Shown here piece after piece: positions 1-5,566 of a stretch of 6,102 nt of DNA (position 1 is the first letter of the stretch; every line of letters begins with the position of its first letter). Where the stretch lies: assembly GCA_964541375.1 (NCBI GenBank), contig CAZIPT010000095.1, positions 1-6,102 of the forward strand. The letters are read 5' to 3'. The notes under the pieces are model-generated. The model was not told where the DNA came from. It did no database searches and worked only from the letters and a program-made list of their open reading frames with translations. This DNA comes from JBAXEO01 sp964541375. Its GTDB lineage: Bacteria > Actinomycetota > Coriobacteriia > Anaerosomatales > JAAXUF01. A program made the position numbers and the translations under genes.

Positions 1-1
1 G

Positions 2-658
2 ATGGACGGAGTACGCCCTACCCGTTGGGAGGTGCTTGAGCGCCGGGGGGAGATGGGCCTGGGGCAGCAGGGAATGGACCTGCTCAAGCAGAAGGGGGAC
101 GCGCTGCTCATCGAGTTCATGGGTGTCATGGACGAGACGCTGCGCCTCTCCGACTCGCTGCAGAAGACCGTTCGGGAAGCGCAGTACTCCCTCGCGGTCG
201 CCCAAGCGGTCGATGGCGTGGTAGCGCTCCGCTCGGCGGGGCTGGCCACCAAGGGCGAGATCGTGGTCGACATGACCGGTACCAAGATCATGGGCGTGTC
301 GGTCCCTGTCGTGACTAAAGGTGACAGCCCACTGAAGTCGTCGTTCACCCGAGGGTACTCGGTGACAGGCGTCTCCTCCCGAGTCGACGAGACTGCCGAG
401 AAGTTCGAGGGCATCCTCGATGTGATCATTGAGTACGCCGACATCGAGACACGGCTGAAGCGTCTCGGCGAGGAGATCAACAAGACGAATCGTCGAGTCA
501 ACGCGCTCGAGCAGGTCACCGTTCCTGCACTGCAGGAGCAGGTGACCTACATCCGCCAGACGCTCGACGAACGCGCCCGCGAAGATCTCTTCCGACTGAA
601 GAAGGTCAAGAAGAAGATCGAGAACAAGAAGCGGGCTGCGGCCGCCGCAGCCGGATAG
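2..658 (+). CDS. atpD: V/A-type ATP synthase subunit D (central rotor stalk)
   Basis: This is subunit D of a V/A-type ATP synthase, the long coiled-coil rotor shaft that turns inside the A3B3 catalytic head and couples it to the membrane ring. The 218-residue protein has the family layout. An N-terminal helix carries the VRPTRWEVLERR motif (residues 4-15) and a Q-G-x-D-L-L-K-x-K segment (about 23-31). A variable middle part follows. The C-terminal helix holds ETRLKRLGEEI-KT-RRVNALEQV-P (about 148-175) and a basic FRLKKVKKK segment near residue 200, then an alanine-rich tail. As I recall the Thermus subunit D, it begins with a closely similar M-x-x-V-x-PTR and has nearly the same length, so the ATG at base 2 is probably the true start, although its ribosome binding site lies outside the window. 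It is probably the last gene of the ATP synthase operon, because a strong hairpin and a gene on the other strand follow. Some databases use atpD or ntpD for this subunit; it is not the F-type beta subunit, which is also called atpD. Confidence 0.95.
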   Translation: MDGVRPTRWEVLERRGEMGLGQQGMDLLKQKGDALLIEFMGVMDETLRLSDSLQKTVREAQYSLAVAQAVDGVVALRSAGLATKGEIVVDMTGTKIMGVSVPVVTKGDSPLKSSFTRGYSVTGVSSRVDETAEKFEGILDVIIEYADIETRLKRLGEEINKTNRRVNALEQVTVPALQEQVTYIRQTLDERAREDLFRLKKVKKKIENKKRAAAAAAG

Positions 659-677
659 CGCTCTGCAAACTTACAAA

Positions 678-713
678 GAGAAGAGGCGTCGGATTTCTCC
701 GGCGCCTCTTCTC
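678..713. terminator. Strong hairpin between converging genes, probable bidirectional terminator
   Basis: The arms at 678-692 and 699-713 pair over 15 bp with one G-T wobble and a 6-nt loop. The hairpin starts 19 nt after the stop codon of the ATP synthase gene and lies 67 nt beyond the stop of the minus-strand gene. Reading leftward, the stem is followed by CTTTGTAAGTTT, a modest T tract. Reading rightward there is only CGTTCAG. It looks like a terminator shared by two converging transcripts, with the better tail for the minus-strand one. The stem is seen directly; the function is inferred. Confidence 0.75.
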
Positions 714-779
714 CGTTCAGGGAGGAAACCTCAACTGCGTAACTGCTCGCCGGTCACGGGGTCGGCGAAGTGCCTGCGG

Positions 780-1145
780 CTACTCCGTGAAGGTGTCCTC
801 GTAGGGGGTCTCGGCATCGATGATCGCGCGAACCTCGCGCAGGATCTCGATGTTGCTGCGTGCATGCCGGCGCAGCTGGCTGCTGAGCGACATCATCTTG
901 ATACAGTCGGTGAGCGTCAGGCGACCAAAGTGCATCTCCGCCCAGTCTTTGTGCGAGACGTAGGCCCAAACCTCGCCCAAGACCCACTCGAGTTCTTCGA
1001 TCTCGTCGGCGGTGAATTCGCTCCAAGAGGTGCCAAGGCTGTGGCGGATGAGTTGCACGGCACGCTCGACCGCTTTGGCCTTCTGAAGCTTGAATGCTCT
1101 GATTCCCAGATCTTCGTCTGATACGTCAGGACGTTGGCTGTTCAT
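780..1145 (-). CDS. Hypothetical protein, 121 residues, unknown function
   Basis: I do not recognise this protein. It is 121 residues long, looks soluble, and is probably mostly helical. It is rich in Glu, Arg, Leu and Ile, with tryptophans at 41, 54, 60 and 68, one cysteine at 81, and no signal peptide, membrane segment or known metal-binding motif. A cluster of acidic residues (about 46-53, ADEIEELE) is followed by WVLGEVWAYVSHKDW (54-68); the C-terminal helix runs about 88-112. The open frame extends upstream to base 1352, but the ATG at 1145 is chosen because a near-perfect Shine-Dalgarno site precedes it and the residues upstream look non-coding (many Arg, Pro and Ser). Codons in the chosen part mostly end in G or C, which supports real coding. 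It stands alone, diverging from the nitroreductase cluster and converging on the ATP synthase gene. Confidence 0.7.
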   Translation of the reverse strand: MNSQRPDVSDEDLGIRAFKLQKAKAVERAVQLIRHSLGTSWSEFTADEIEELEWVLGEVWAYVSHKDWAEMHFGRLTLTDCIKMMSLSSQLRRHARSNIEILREVRAIIDAETPYEDTFTE

Positions 1146-1153
1146 GTCCCAAA

Positions 1154-1162
1154 TCACCCCCT
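1154..1162 (-). promoter_or_regulatory. Shine-Dalgarno site that sets the start of the minus-strand hypothetical gene
   Basis: Read on the minus strand, this is GGGGGTGAT, which matches the anti-SD complement GGAGGTGAT at all but one base. It ends 8 nt before the ATG at 1145. It is the main reason to prefer the 121-residue protein over the longer open frame. Confidence 0.7.
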
Positions 1163-1250
1163 GCGGAGCTTCTTCGACGTCGGCTCTGGCGTCCCTGCGC
1201 AGCGATATGCGAATCGCCCGGCCGAGAGGGAATGGGTGCCACCGATGGGC

Positions 1251-1256
1251 TAGAAT
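1251..1256 (+). promoter_or_regulatory. Possible -10 element for the nitroreductase-tsa cluster
   Basis: TAGAAT matches the -10 consensus TATAAT at five of six bases and lies about 70 nt upstream of the nitroreductase start, in the gap between two diverging genes. The same hexamer, also preceded by GC, is the -10 of the groES promoter at 5398. No convincing -35 hexamer is seen 16-18 nt upstream, so the call is weak. If it is right, transcription would begin near 1263 and leave a leader of about 64 nt. Confidence 0.35.
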
Positions 1257-1326
1257 GGGGGCGGTTGTGTCATCGGGCCGGGAGCAGCGAGTCGTGCTCC
1301 GGCCGTCGCGAGGGAATGGGCAGAGC

Positions 1327-1842
1327 ATGGAGTTCTCCGAGGTCATCGCCAAGCGTCGCAGCGTGCGTCACTTCAACAGCAGGCTCGATGTGCCTGACGA
1401 GGAGATCCGCGGCCTGCTCGAGATGGCTGTCGCCGCACCGACAGCGGGCAATATTCAGCCGTGGCGCTTCACCGTGGTTCGCTCGATTGAAGCTCGCGAG
1501 CGGCTTTCCGGGGCGCTCCACCAGCGCTGGGCCACGTCTGCTCCGGTGATCATCGTGGTTTCGGTGGACCCGCGTCCCTGCTCGGCCCGTTACGGTGAGC
1601 GCGGCGAGCGCCTCTACGCCATCCAGGACACCTCGGCAGCGGTCGAGAACATCCTGCTCGGCGCCGTCGACCGAGGGCTGTCGTCGTGCTGGATCGGTGC
1701 CTTCGATGCGGGCGCAGTGCGCACCGCCCTCGGCATTGCCGAGCACTTCGAGCCGGTAGCTATTTTGCCGATCGGATACTGCGCTGAATCCGCGGGTCGC
1801 CCGGCCCGACGCCCTCTGGCAGAGGTCGCGACCTGGATCTAG
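1327..1842 (+). CDS. Nitroreductase family protein (FMN-dependent)
   Basis: This is a small nitroreductase-fold flavoprotein of 171 residues. The family binds FMN, usually as a dimer, and reduces nitro compounds, quinones or other substrates with NAD(P)H; the substrate here cannot be told from sequence. Family marks are K-R-R-S-V-R-H-F at 9-16 (FMN phosphate binding), AAPTAGNIQPWRF at 36-48, the DTSAAVENILLGAVDRGL helix at 101-118 with CWIG at 121-124, and ILPIGY at 146-151 near the end. The frame stays open back to 1090, but the ATG at 1327 matches the usual family start just before the RRSVR motif, and the upstream part is non-coding shadow of the opposite gene. A weak purine-rich site (GAGGGA, about 1309-1314) precedes it. 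Its stop is 11 nt from the glycosylase start, so it is probably the first gene of the cluster. Confidence 0.9.
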   Translation: MEFSEVIAKRRSVRHFNSRLDVPDEEIRGLLEMAVAAPTAGNIQPWRFTVVRSIEARERLSGALHQRWATSAPVIIVVSVDPRPCSARYGERGERLYAIQDTSAAVENILLGAVDRGLSSCWIGAFDAGAVRTALGIAEHFEPVAILPIGYCAESAGRPARRPLAEVATWI

Positions 1843-1853
1843 AGGGAGTCCGT

Positions 1854-2483
1854 ATGCCCGGCTTGGGCTGCAGCACGCTGGACGAGGTTCAGTCGTTGAT
1901 CGGCGACTGCCACCGCTGCTCGCTCGGGGACACACGCACGACGCTGGTCTTCGGAGTGGGCGATCCAAACGCGCGGGTGGTGTTTGTCGGCGAGGCTCCG
2001 GGCAAGAACGAGGACCTGAAGGGTGAGCCGTTCGTGGGCGCCGCCGGCCAACTGCTCAATGAGTTGCTCGCCGAGGCAGGTTTGGCACGAGACGATGTCT
2101 ACATCGCCAACGTGCTCAAATGTAGACCTCCCGGAAACCGGAATCCGGAGCCGGGCGAGATCGAGACATGCACGCCCTTCCTCCGTGAGCAGATCAGGGT
2201 CATCGCCCCGGAGGGGCTGGTCCCACTTGGGAACTTCGCGACCCGGTTCGTGCTCAAGACCGACGTGGGAATCAGGCGCCTGCACGGCAAGCTACACAAC
2301 GCCGGGAGGTTCACGGTGCTGCCGATCTACCACCCGGCGGCGACGATCTACGACCGCACGAAGCGCGACGACCTGTTCGCCGACTTTCGGGTGTTGCGCG
2401 ATCTTCTCGGCGAGGCGCCTGCCGAGAAGTCGGCAGCAGACGAGCCGAACGGGGCCTTGCCCGACCAGACTGCACTGTTCTGA
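1854..2483 (+). CDS. Uracil-DNA glycosylase, family 4 (4Fe-4S type)
   Basis: This enzyme removes uracil, from cytosine deamination or dUTP incorporation, as the first step of base excision repair. The 209-residue protein has all four cysteines expected to ligate the 4Fe-4S cluster: Cys19 and Cys22 (CHRC), Cys90 (NVLKCRPPGNRNP) and Cys106. The first active-site motif is GEAPGKNED at 46-54, followed by GEPFVGAAGQLL at 57-68. The second motif, YHPAA, lies about two thirds of the way along and holds the expected histidine. The C-terminal 25 or so residues (rich in Ala, Glu and Pro) lie outside the conserved domain and resemble a flexible tail. The ATG at 1854 follows an AGAGGGAG Shine-Dalgarno site (1841-1848) that overlaps the nitroreductase stop codon. 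The tsaE start is 13 nt after its stop. Older annotations of this family say 'phage SPO1 DNA polymerase-related protein'; the cysteine pattern makes a glycosylase much more likely. Confidence 0.93.
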   Translation: MPGLGCSTLDEVQSLIGDCHRCSLGDTRTTLVFGVGDPNARVVFVGEAPGKNEDLKGEPFVGAAGQLLNELLAEAGLARDDVYIANVLKCRPPGNRNPEPGEIETCTPFLREQIRVIAPEGLVPLGNFATRFVLKTDVGIRRLHGKLHNAGRFTVLPIYHPAATIYDRTKRDDLFADFRVLRDLLGEAPAEKSAADEPNGALPDQTALF

Positions 2484-2496
2484 CGAGAGAGCGACC

Positions 2497-3021
2497 ATGT
2501 CCGCACGTATCATCACAGCAGAGAGCGATTCAGCGACTCAAGCCGCCGGCCGTGTCCTGGCCACGCTGCTCAAGCCGGGGGACGTGGTCGTGCTCTCAGG
2601 CGACTTGGGTGCCGGAAAGACGCAGCTCACAAAGGGGATCGCAATCGGCCTTGGTGTGTCAGAGGCGGTCACCAGCCCCACCTTCAACATTCTGCTGGTA
2701 CACCAGGGGCGCATACCGCTCTATCACTTCGACCTGTATCGGCTGGAATTCGCCGAGCAGCTTGACGACCTGGACTACTGGGCGATCCTCGAGGCCGACG
2801 GTGTTTCGGTCGTCGAGTGGGGAGACCGCTTCGCTGAGGCGGTTCCGGACTCGTGCGTGTTGGTTCGGCTCACCATCACGGGAGACGAATCGCGCGCGCT
2901 GGAGATCGAGTCACGCGGCATTCGCGGAGACGAACTCGCCGCCAGCTGGGTCGCGGCATGTGCTTCCGAGCCGGGGGTCGCTCTGGACGCACAAGGCGAT
3001 GCTGATGGCGATGTCCTGTGA
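2497..3021 (+). CDS. tsaE: tRNA t6A biosynthesis ATPase TsaE
   Basis: TsaE is the small P-loop ATPase that drives turnover of the bacterial TsaB-TsaD complex during threonylcarbamoylation of A37 in tRNAs. The 174-residue protein shows a Walker A motif GDLGAGKT at 35-42, the family-typical TSPTF at 59-63, YHFDLYRL in the middle, and VVEWGDRF, which is the Walker B-like region with its conserved Glu-Trp-Gly. The ATG at 2497 gives the usual N-terminus; the frame is open further upstream only as a shadow of the glycosylase gene. The ribosome binding site is weak (GAGAGAG around 2485-2491). It is slightly longer than typical members (about 150-160 residues), because of an Ala- and Asp-rich tail after residue 155. 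Its TGA stop overlaps the GTG start of tsaB. Confidence 0.95.
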   Translation: MSARIITAESDSATQAAGRVLATLLKPGDVVVLSGDLGAGKTQLTKGIAIGLGVSEAVTSPTFNILLVHQGRIPLYHFDLYRLEFAEQLDDLDYWAILEADGVSVVEWGDRFAEAVPDSCVLVRLTITGDESRALEIESRGIRGDELAASWVAACASEPGVALDAQGDADGDVL

Positions 3022-3794
3022 GCGAGATCCTCCTCGCGCTTGACACGGCCACCGAGCGCACCACGGTCGGCCTCGCGCGTCTCGGCGACAAGCGTCTGGA
3101 GCTGATGGGTGCAGCCGTGGTCGATGCTCCGCGCGCGGCCATGTCGCGACTGTTGCCCATGACGGAGTCGCTCCTGGCAGCCAATGGCCTGACGGTTACA
3201 CAGGTCGATGGAGTGATCGTCGGTCGAGGTCCCGGTTCGTTCACGGGGGTCCGGATCGGCGTGGCGACGGCGAAGGGGCTCGCTCACGGGCTTTCCTGCC
3301 CGTTGTGGGGGGTCAGCACGCTTGATGCGATCGCGTGGGGATTTGCGGGCGACGACGTCACGCTGGCAGTGATCGGTGACGCCATGCGAGGCGAGGTCTA
3401 CCCCGCGCTGTTCCGCTGTGGCGCGGGCAAGGTCGTCAGGCTCACACCCGACCGCGTGGCCAAACCGGTCGACGTCGCCGCCGAGTGGGCCGGACTCGGC
3501 ACACCGCTCCTGCTCGCCGGCAACGGTCTTCGCAAGTACGCGGCCATCTTCGCCTCGGCGCTTGGCGATCAGGCCGCCTTCGCCGACCCCGAGCTCTGGC
3601 CGCCCTACGCTCACGGCCTCTTCGGCGCATGGGCTGCAGAGCTTGCCAGCGGCGAACACGAACTCGCCGAGCCCGCCGATGTGTTGCCGGTGTACACGCG
3701 GCTCTCCGACGCCGAGGAAGACGAGCGGAAGCGGCTTGGGCGCGCACCGGCACCGACTCCCGATTCAGGGGTCTCGGGCGGCGAGAGCGCATGA
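3018..3794 (+). CDS. tsaB: t6A complex dimerization subunit TsaB
   Basis: TsaB is the ASKHA-fold partner of TsaD; the heterodimer binds TsaE and tRNA, and TsaB itself is not catalytic. The 258-residue protein begins with the LALDTATERTTVGL strand-loop (about 6-19), which corresponds to the phosphate-1 loop of the fold. It carries the TsaB signature GRGPGSFTGVRIG at 69-81 and a following helix VATAKGLAHGL. The GTG at 3018 is the chosen start: it overlaps the tsaE stop as GTGA, leaves the N-terminal strand intact, and no better start is seen. No clear Shine-Dalgarno site precedes it, so translation is probably coupled to tsaE. It is a little longer than common TsaB proteins (about 220-240) because of a charged, then Pro/Ser/Gly-rich tail after residue 228. 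The stop overlaps the next start as ATGA. Confidence 0.94.
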   Translation: MSEILLALDTATERTTVGLARLGDKRLELMGAAVVDAPRAAMSRLLPMTESLLAANGLTVTQVDGVIVGRGPGSFTGVRIGVATAKGLAHGLSCPLWGVSTLDAIAWGFAGDDVTLAVIGDAMRGEVYPALFRCGAGKVVRLTPDRVAKPVDVAAEWAGLGTPLLLAGNGLRKYAAIFASALGDQAAFADPELWPPYAHGLFGAWAAELASGEHELAEPADVLPVYTRLSDAEEDERKRLGRAPAPTPDSGVSGGESA

Positions 3795-5305
3795 GCGTCA
3801 CGATCCGCGCTCTTGCGCAGGCGGACATCCCGCTCGTCGCCAGCCTTGAGGCCGAGATCTTCCCCGATCCCTGGACGGCCCACATGTTTGCCGAGGAGAT
3901 CGCGGCCGACGCGCGTGTCTGGCTTGTCGCCGAGGACGCGTCAGCCTGTCTGGTCGGCTACGCGGGGGTCGCGGTGCTCGCCGATCAGGACGCGCATGTC
4001 ATGAACCTCGCCGTTTCTCCCGCAAGCCGGGGTCGCGGGGTGGGAAGACAGCTTCTCGGCGCGCTCCTGACAGCAGCCGCCCAACTCGGCGCGCAACGCG
4101 TCACGCTCGAGGTCCGCGCGGAGAACGTCGAGGCGATAGCGCTCTACGAGTCGGTGGGTCTTGAGTCGGTCGGAGTCCGGCCGAACTACTACGCCCCCGG
4201 CAGCGACGCGGTCATCATGTGGGGCGACCTACCCGGCGCCGAGCGGCCCCTGCCTGCCGACAAGACCGACGAGGTCATCCTCGCGATCGAGTCCTCGTGC
4301 GACGAGACCGCCGCCGCAGTGATGCGAGGCGGCCGGGAACTGTTGGCCAACGTCGTAGCGAGCCAGGTCGACTTTCACGCCCGGTTTGGCGGCGTCGTCC
4401 CCGAGATTGCCAGCCGAAAGCACACCGAGGCGATCGTGGGCGTCATCGACGAGGCGATGGAGCGCGCCGGTGAGGCCCTCGGGCTCGACGGAAGGATGCC
4501 GTTCTCCGACCTCGACGCCATAGCCGTCACGAACGCGCCGGGGCTCATCGGCGCGCTGGTAGTGGGTCTGGCCTACGCAAAAGGCCTTGCGATGGCGACC
4601 GGCAAGCCTCTCATCGGCATCAACCACCTTGAGGGACACATCTTCGCCAATGTGTTCGCCGACAGCGCGGTTCGGCCGCCGCTCGTGGCGTTGCTGGTCT
4701 CGGGAGGGCACACGTCGCTTGTCCACATGCCGGAGTGGGGCGTCTACCACACGCTCGGCGAGACGCTCGACGACGCGGCGGGGGAGGCCTTCGACAAGGT
4801 AGCCAAGGTGCTGGGGCTCGGCTACCCGGGCGGCCCCATACTCTCCAAACTCGCCGAGAGTGGTGACCCGGCCGCGATCGCGTTTCCGCGTGCGATGATG
4901 AAGAGCGGCGACTACGCGTTCTCACTGTCCGGCCTCAAGACGGCCGTTCTGACCTACATCCGCCACGAGGAAGCGGCTGGCCGAGAGGTCAACGTGCCGG
5001 ATCTCGCCGCGTCGTTCCAGCAGGCGGTCATCGATGTGCAGGTTTCCAAGGCGGTGCGTGCGGTGCGAGAGACCGGCGCAGTCGCGTTCTGCCTGGGCGG
5101 TGGGGTCGCGGCGAACCGTGCGCTTCGCCGAGCACTGACGGAGGCCATCGAGCCGCTAGGGGTCCACGTCAGCGTGCCTCCGCTTGAGCTCTGCACCGAC
5201 AACGCGGCCATGATCGCCGCCGCGGCACACTACCGCTACGCGCGCGGGGACCGTCTGGGGCTTGACGCCGAGCCGAGCGCGAGCGAGGCGCTGGACCGGG
5301 TCTAG
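3791..5305 (+). CDS. rimI-tsaD: RimI-TsaD fusion: N-acetyltransferase plus t6A transferase
   Basis: One uninterrupted frame of 504 residues joins two enzymes usually made separately. Residues 1 to about 147 are a GNAT acetyltransferase of the RimI type, which acetylates the N-terminal alanine of ribosomal protein S18. It shows FPDPW near 24-28, the acetyl-CoA loop S-RGRGVG (79-85), and the LEVRAENVEAIALYESVGL segment (106-124) with Glu107 and Tyr119 in the catalytic region. Residues about 148-161 form a short polar linker. From about 162 on is TsaD, the catalytic t6A transferase: ESSCDETAAAV (167-177), NAPGLIGAL (248-256), the metal-binding NHLEGH with His279 and His283, SGGHTSL (304-310), GETLDDAAGEAFDKVAK (323-339), FSLSGLKT (377-384), and LCTDNAA with metal ligand Asp470. 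All key residues are present in both halves. The only internal start near the junction is Met143 (base 4217), inside the last strand of RimI and without an obvious ribosome binding site, so a separate TsaD product is unlikely but possible. The start overlaps the tsaB stop. Confidence 0.94.
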   Translation: MSVTIRALAQADIPLVASLEAEIFPDPWTAHMFAEEIAADARVWLVAEDASACLVGYAGVAVLADQDAHVMNLAVSPASRGRGVGRQLLGALLTAAAQLGAQRVTLEVRAENVEAIALYESVGLESVGVRPNYYAPGSDAVIMWGDLPGAERPLPADKTDEVILAIESSCDETAAAVMRGGRELLANVVASQVDFHARFGGVVPEIASRKHTEAIVGVIDEAMERAGEALGLDGRMPFSDLDAIAVTNAPGLIGALVVGLAYAKGLAMATGKPLIGINHLEGHIFANVFADSAVRPPLVALLVSGGHTSLVHMPEWGVYHTLGETLDDAAGEAFDKVAKVLGLGYPGGPILSKLAESGDPAAIAFPRAMMKSGDYAFSLSGLKTAVLTYIRHEEAAGREVNVPDLAASFQQAVIDVQVSKAVRAVRETGAVAFCLGGGVAANRALRRALTEAIEPLGVHVSVPPLELCTDNAAMIAAAAHYRYARGDRLGLDAEPSASEALDRV

Positions 5306-5307
5306 CC

Positions 5308-5340
5308 GCCCCACGACACTCGAACATCTATGTCTGGGGC
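5308..5340 (+). terminator. Candidate terminator of the nitroreductase-tsa cluster
   Basis: Three bases after the TsaD stop, GCCCCA (5308-5313) pairs with TGGGGC (5335-5340) and, across a one-base bulge at 5314, GACA (5315-5318) pairs with TGTC (5331-5334). This leaves a 12-nt loop and a 10-bp stem. The tail ACTTAGATTTCTCAG is only moderately T-rich. The position, between the cluster and the separate groES promoter, suits an intrinsic terminator, but the hairpin is weaker than the one at 678-713. Confidence 0.45.
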
Positions 5341-5374
5341 ACTTAGATTTCTCAGAAACTCCTCAACGACACCC

Positions 5375-5403
5375 TTGCTCTGCCGAACCACTCCCGCTAG
5401 AAT
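5375..5403 (+). promoter_or_regulatory. groESL promoter (-35 and -10, vegetative type)
   Basis: TTGCTC at 5375-5380 and TAGAAT at 5398-5403 are separated by exactly 17 nt. The -10 matches consensus at five of six bases; the -35 matches in its TTG core. Transcription would start near 5410, directly before the CIRCE operator, which is the usual arrangement for HrcA-repressed chaperonin operons. This would leave a groES leader of about 155 nt. Confidence 0.7.
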
Positions 5404-5412
5404 TCGATGTCG

Positions 5413-5439
5413 TTGGCACTCGGCGTTTGAGAGTGCCAG
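5413..5439. promoter_or_regulatory. CIRCE operator (HrcA binding site)
   Basis: The inverted repeat is TTGGCACTC, a 9-nt spacer, then GAGTGCCAG. The classical CIRCE element is TTAGCACTC-N9-GAGTGCTAA. The core GCACTC-N9-GAGTGC is intact and the spacer length is exact. The third base of the left arm (A to G) and its partner in the right arm (T to C) are changed together, so pairing is kept; only the outermost pair is lost (T against G). HrcA is expected to repress groESL here and release it on heat shock. The hrcA gene is not in the window. Confidence 0.92.
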
Positions 5440-5455
5440 CAGTCGCAGGGGGTCA

Positions 5456-5485
5456 GCGCGAAGAGGGGTAGATACTCCTTTGCGC
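5456..5485 (+). other. Hairpin in the groES 5' leader
   Basis: GCGCGAAG (5456-5463) can pair with CTTTGCGC (5478-5485), eight pairs including one G-U wobble, around a 14-nt loop. It lies downstream of CIRCE and about 80 nt before the groES start, so it would be in the transcript. No T tract follows, so it is not an ordinary terminator. A role in mRNA stability or temperature response is possible but unsupported. Confidence 0.3.
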
Positions 5486-5550
5486 TTCCACCGTGAGGCT
5501 CGGTATATGCGGGCGTCTGCCCGTTACTGCACGTGCGTGACAACAACGAA

Positions 5551-5560
5551 AGGTAGGAGG
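5551..5560 (+). promoter_or_regulatory. groES ribosome binding site
   Basis: AGGTAGGAGG lies 6 nt before the ATG at 5567 and contains a strong AGGAGG core. It fixes the groES start, although the frame stays open upstream to 5330. Such a strong site fits a highly expressed chaperonin. Confidence 0.85.
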
Positions 5561-5566
5561 ACGTCG

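Noticed and set aside
733..778. Minus-strand stretch reading RRHFADPVTGEQLRS and then a stop, like the end of a protein
   Set aside because: It is in a different frame from the 780-1145 gene and too short to support a broken gene; probably chance, though a frameshifted C-terminus cannot be ruled out.
864..1121. Plus-strand open frame opposite the minus-strand hypothetical gene
   Set aside because: The minus-strand frame has the much better ribosome binding site and third-position pattern; this one resembles no protein family I know.
1185..1218. Possible minus-strand promoter (TTCCCT-like and CATATC-like hexamers, 17-nt spacing) for the hypothetical gene
   Set aside because: Each hexamer matches consensus at only three of six bases, which is expected by chance.
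1090..1326. Plus-strand in-frame extension upstream of the nitroreductase (79 extra codons)
   Set aside because: It overlaps the start of the minus-strand gene, is rich in Arg and Ser as shadows of GC-rich DNA are, and the family start is at 1327 just before the RRSVR motif.
2775..3659. Long minus-strand open frame (294 codons) opposite tsaE and tsaB
   Set aside because: Long antisense frames are common in GC-rich DNA; both plus-strand genes here are unmistakable and the antisense product resembles nothing I recognise.
3485..3790. Open frame extending the RimI-TsaD gene upstream inside tsaB
   Set aside because: The residues are Arg-rich shadow of tsaB; the RimI N-terminus begins at the ATGA overlap at 3791.
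5330..5566. In-frame extension upstream of groES
   Set aside because: It would run through the promoter and CIRCE operator; the strong ribosome binding site and family length both support the start at 5567.
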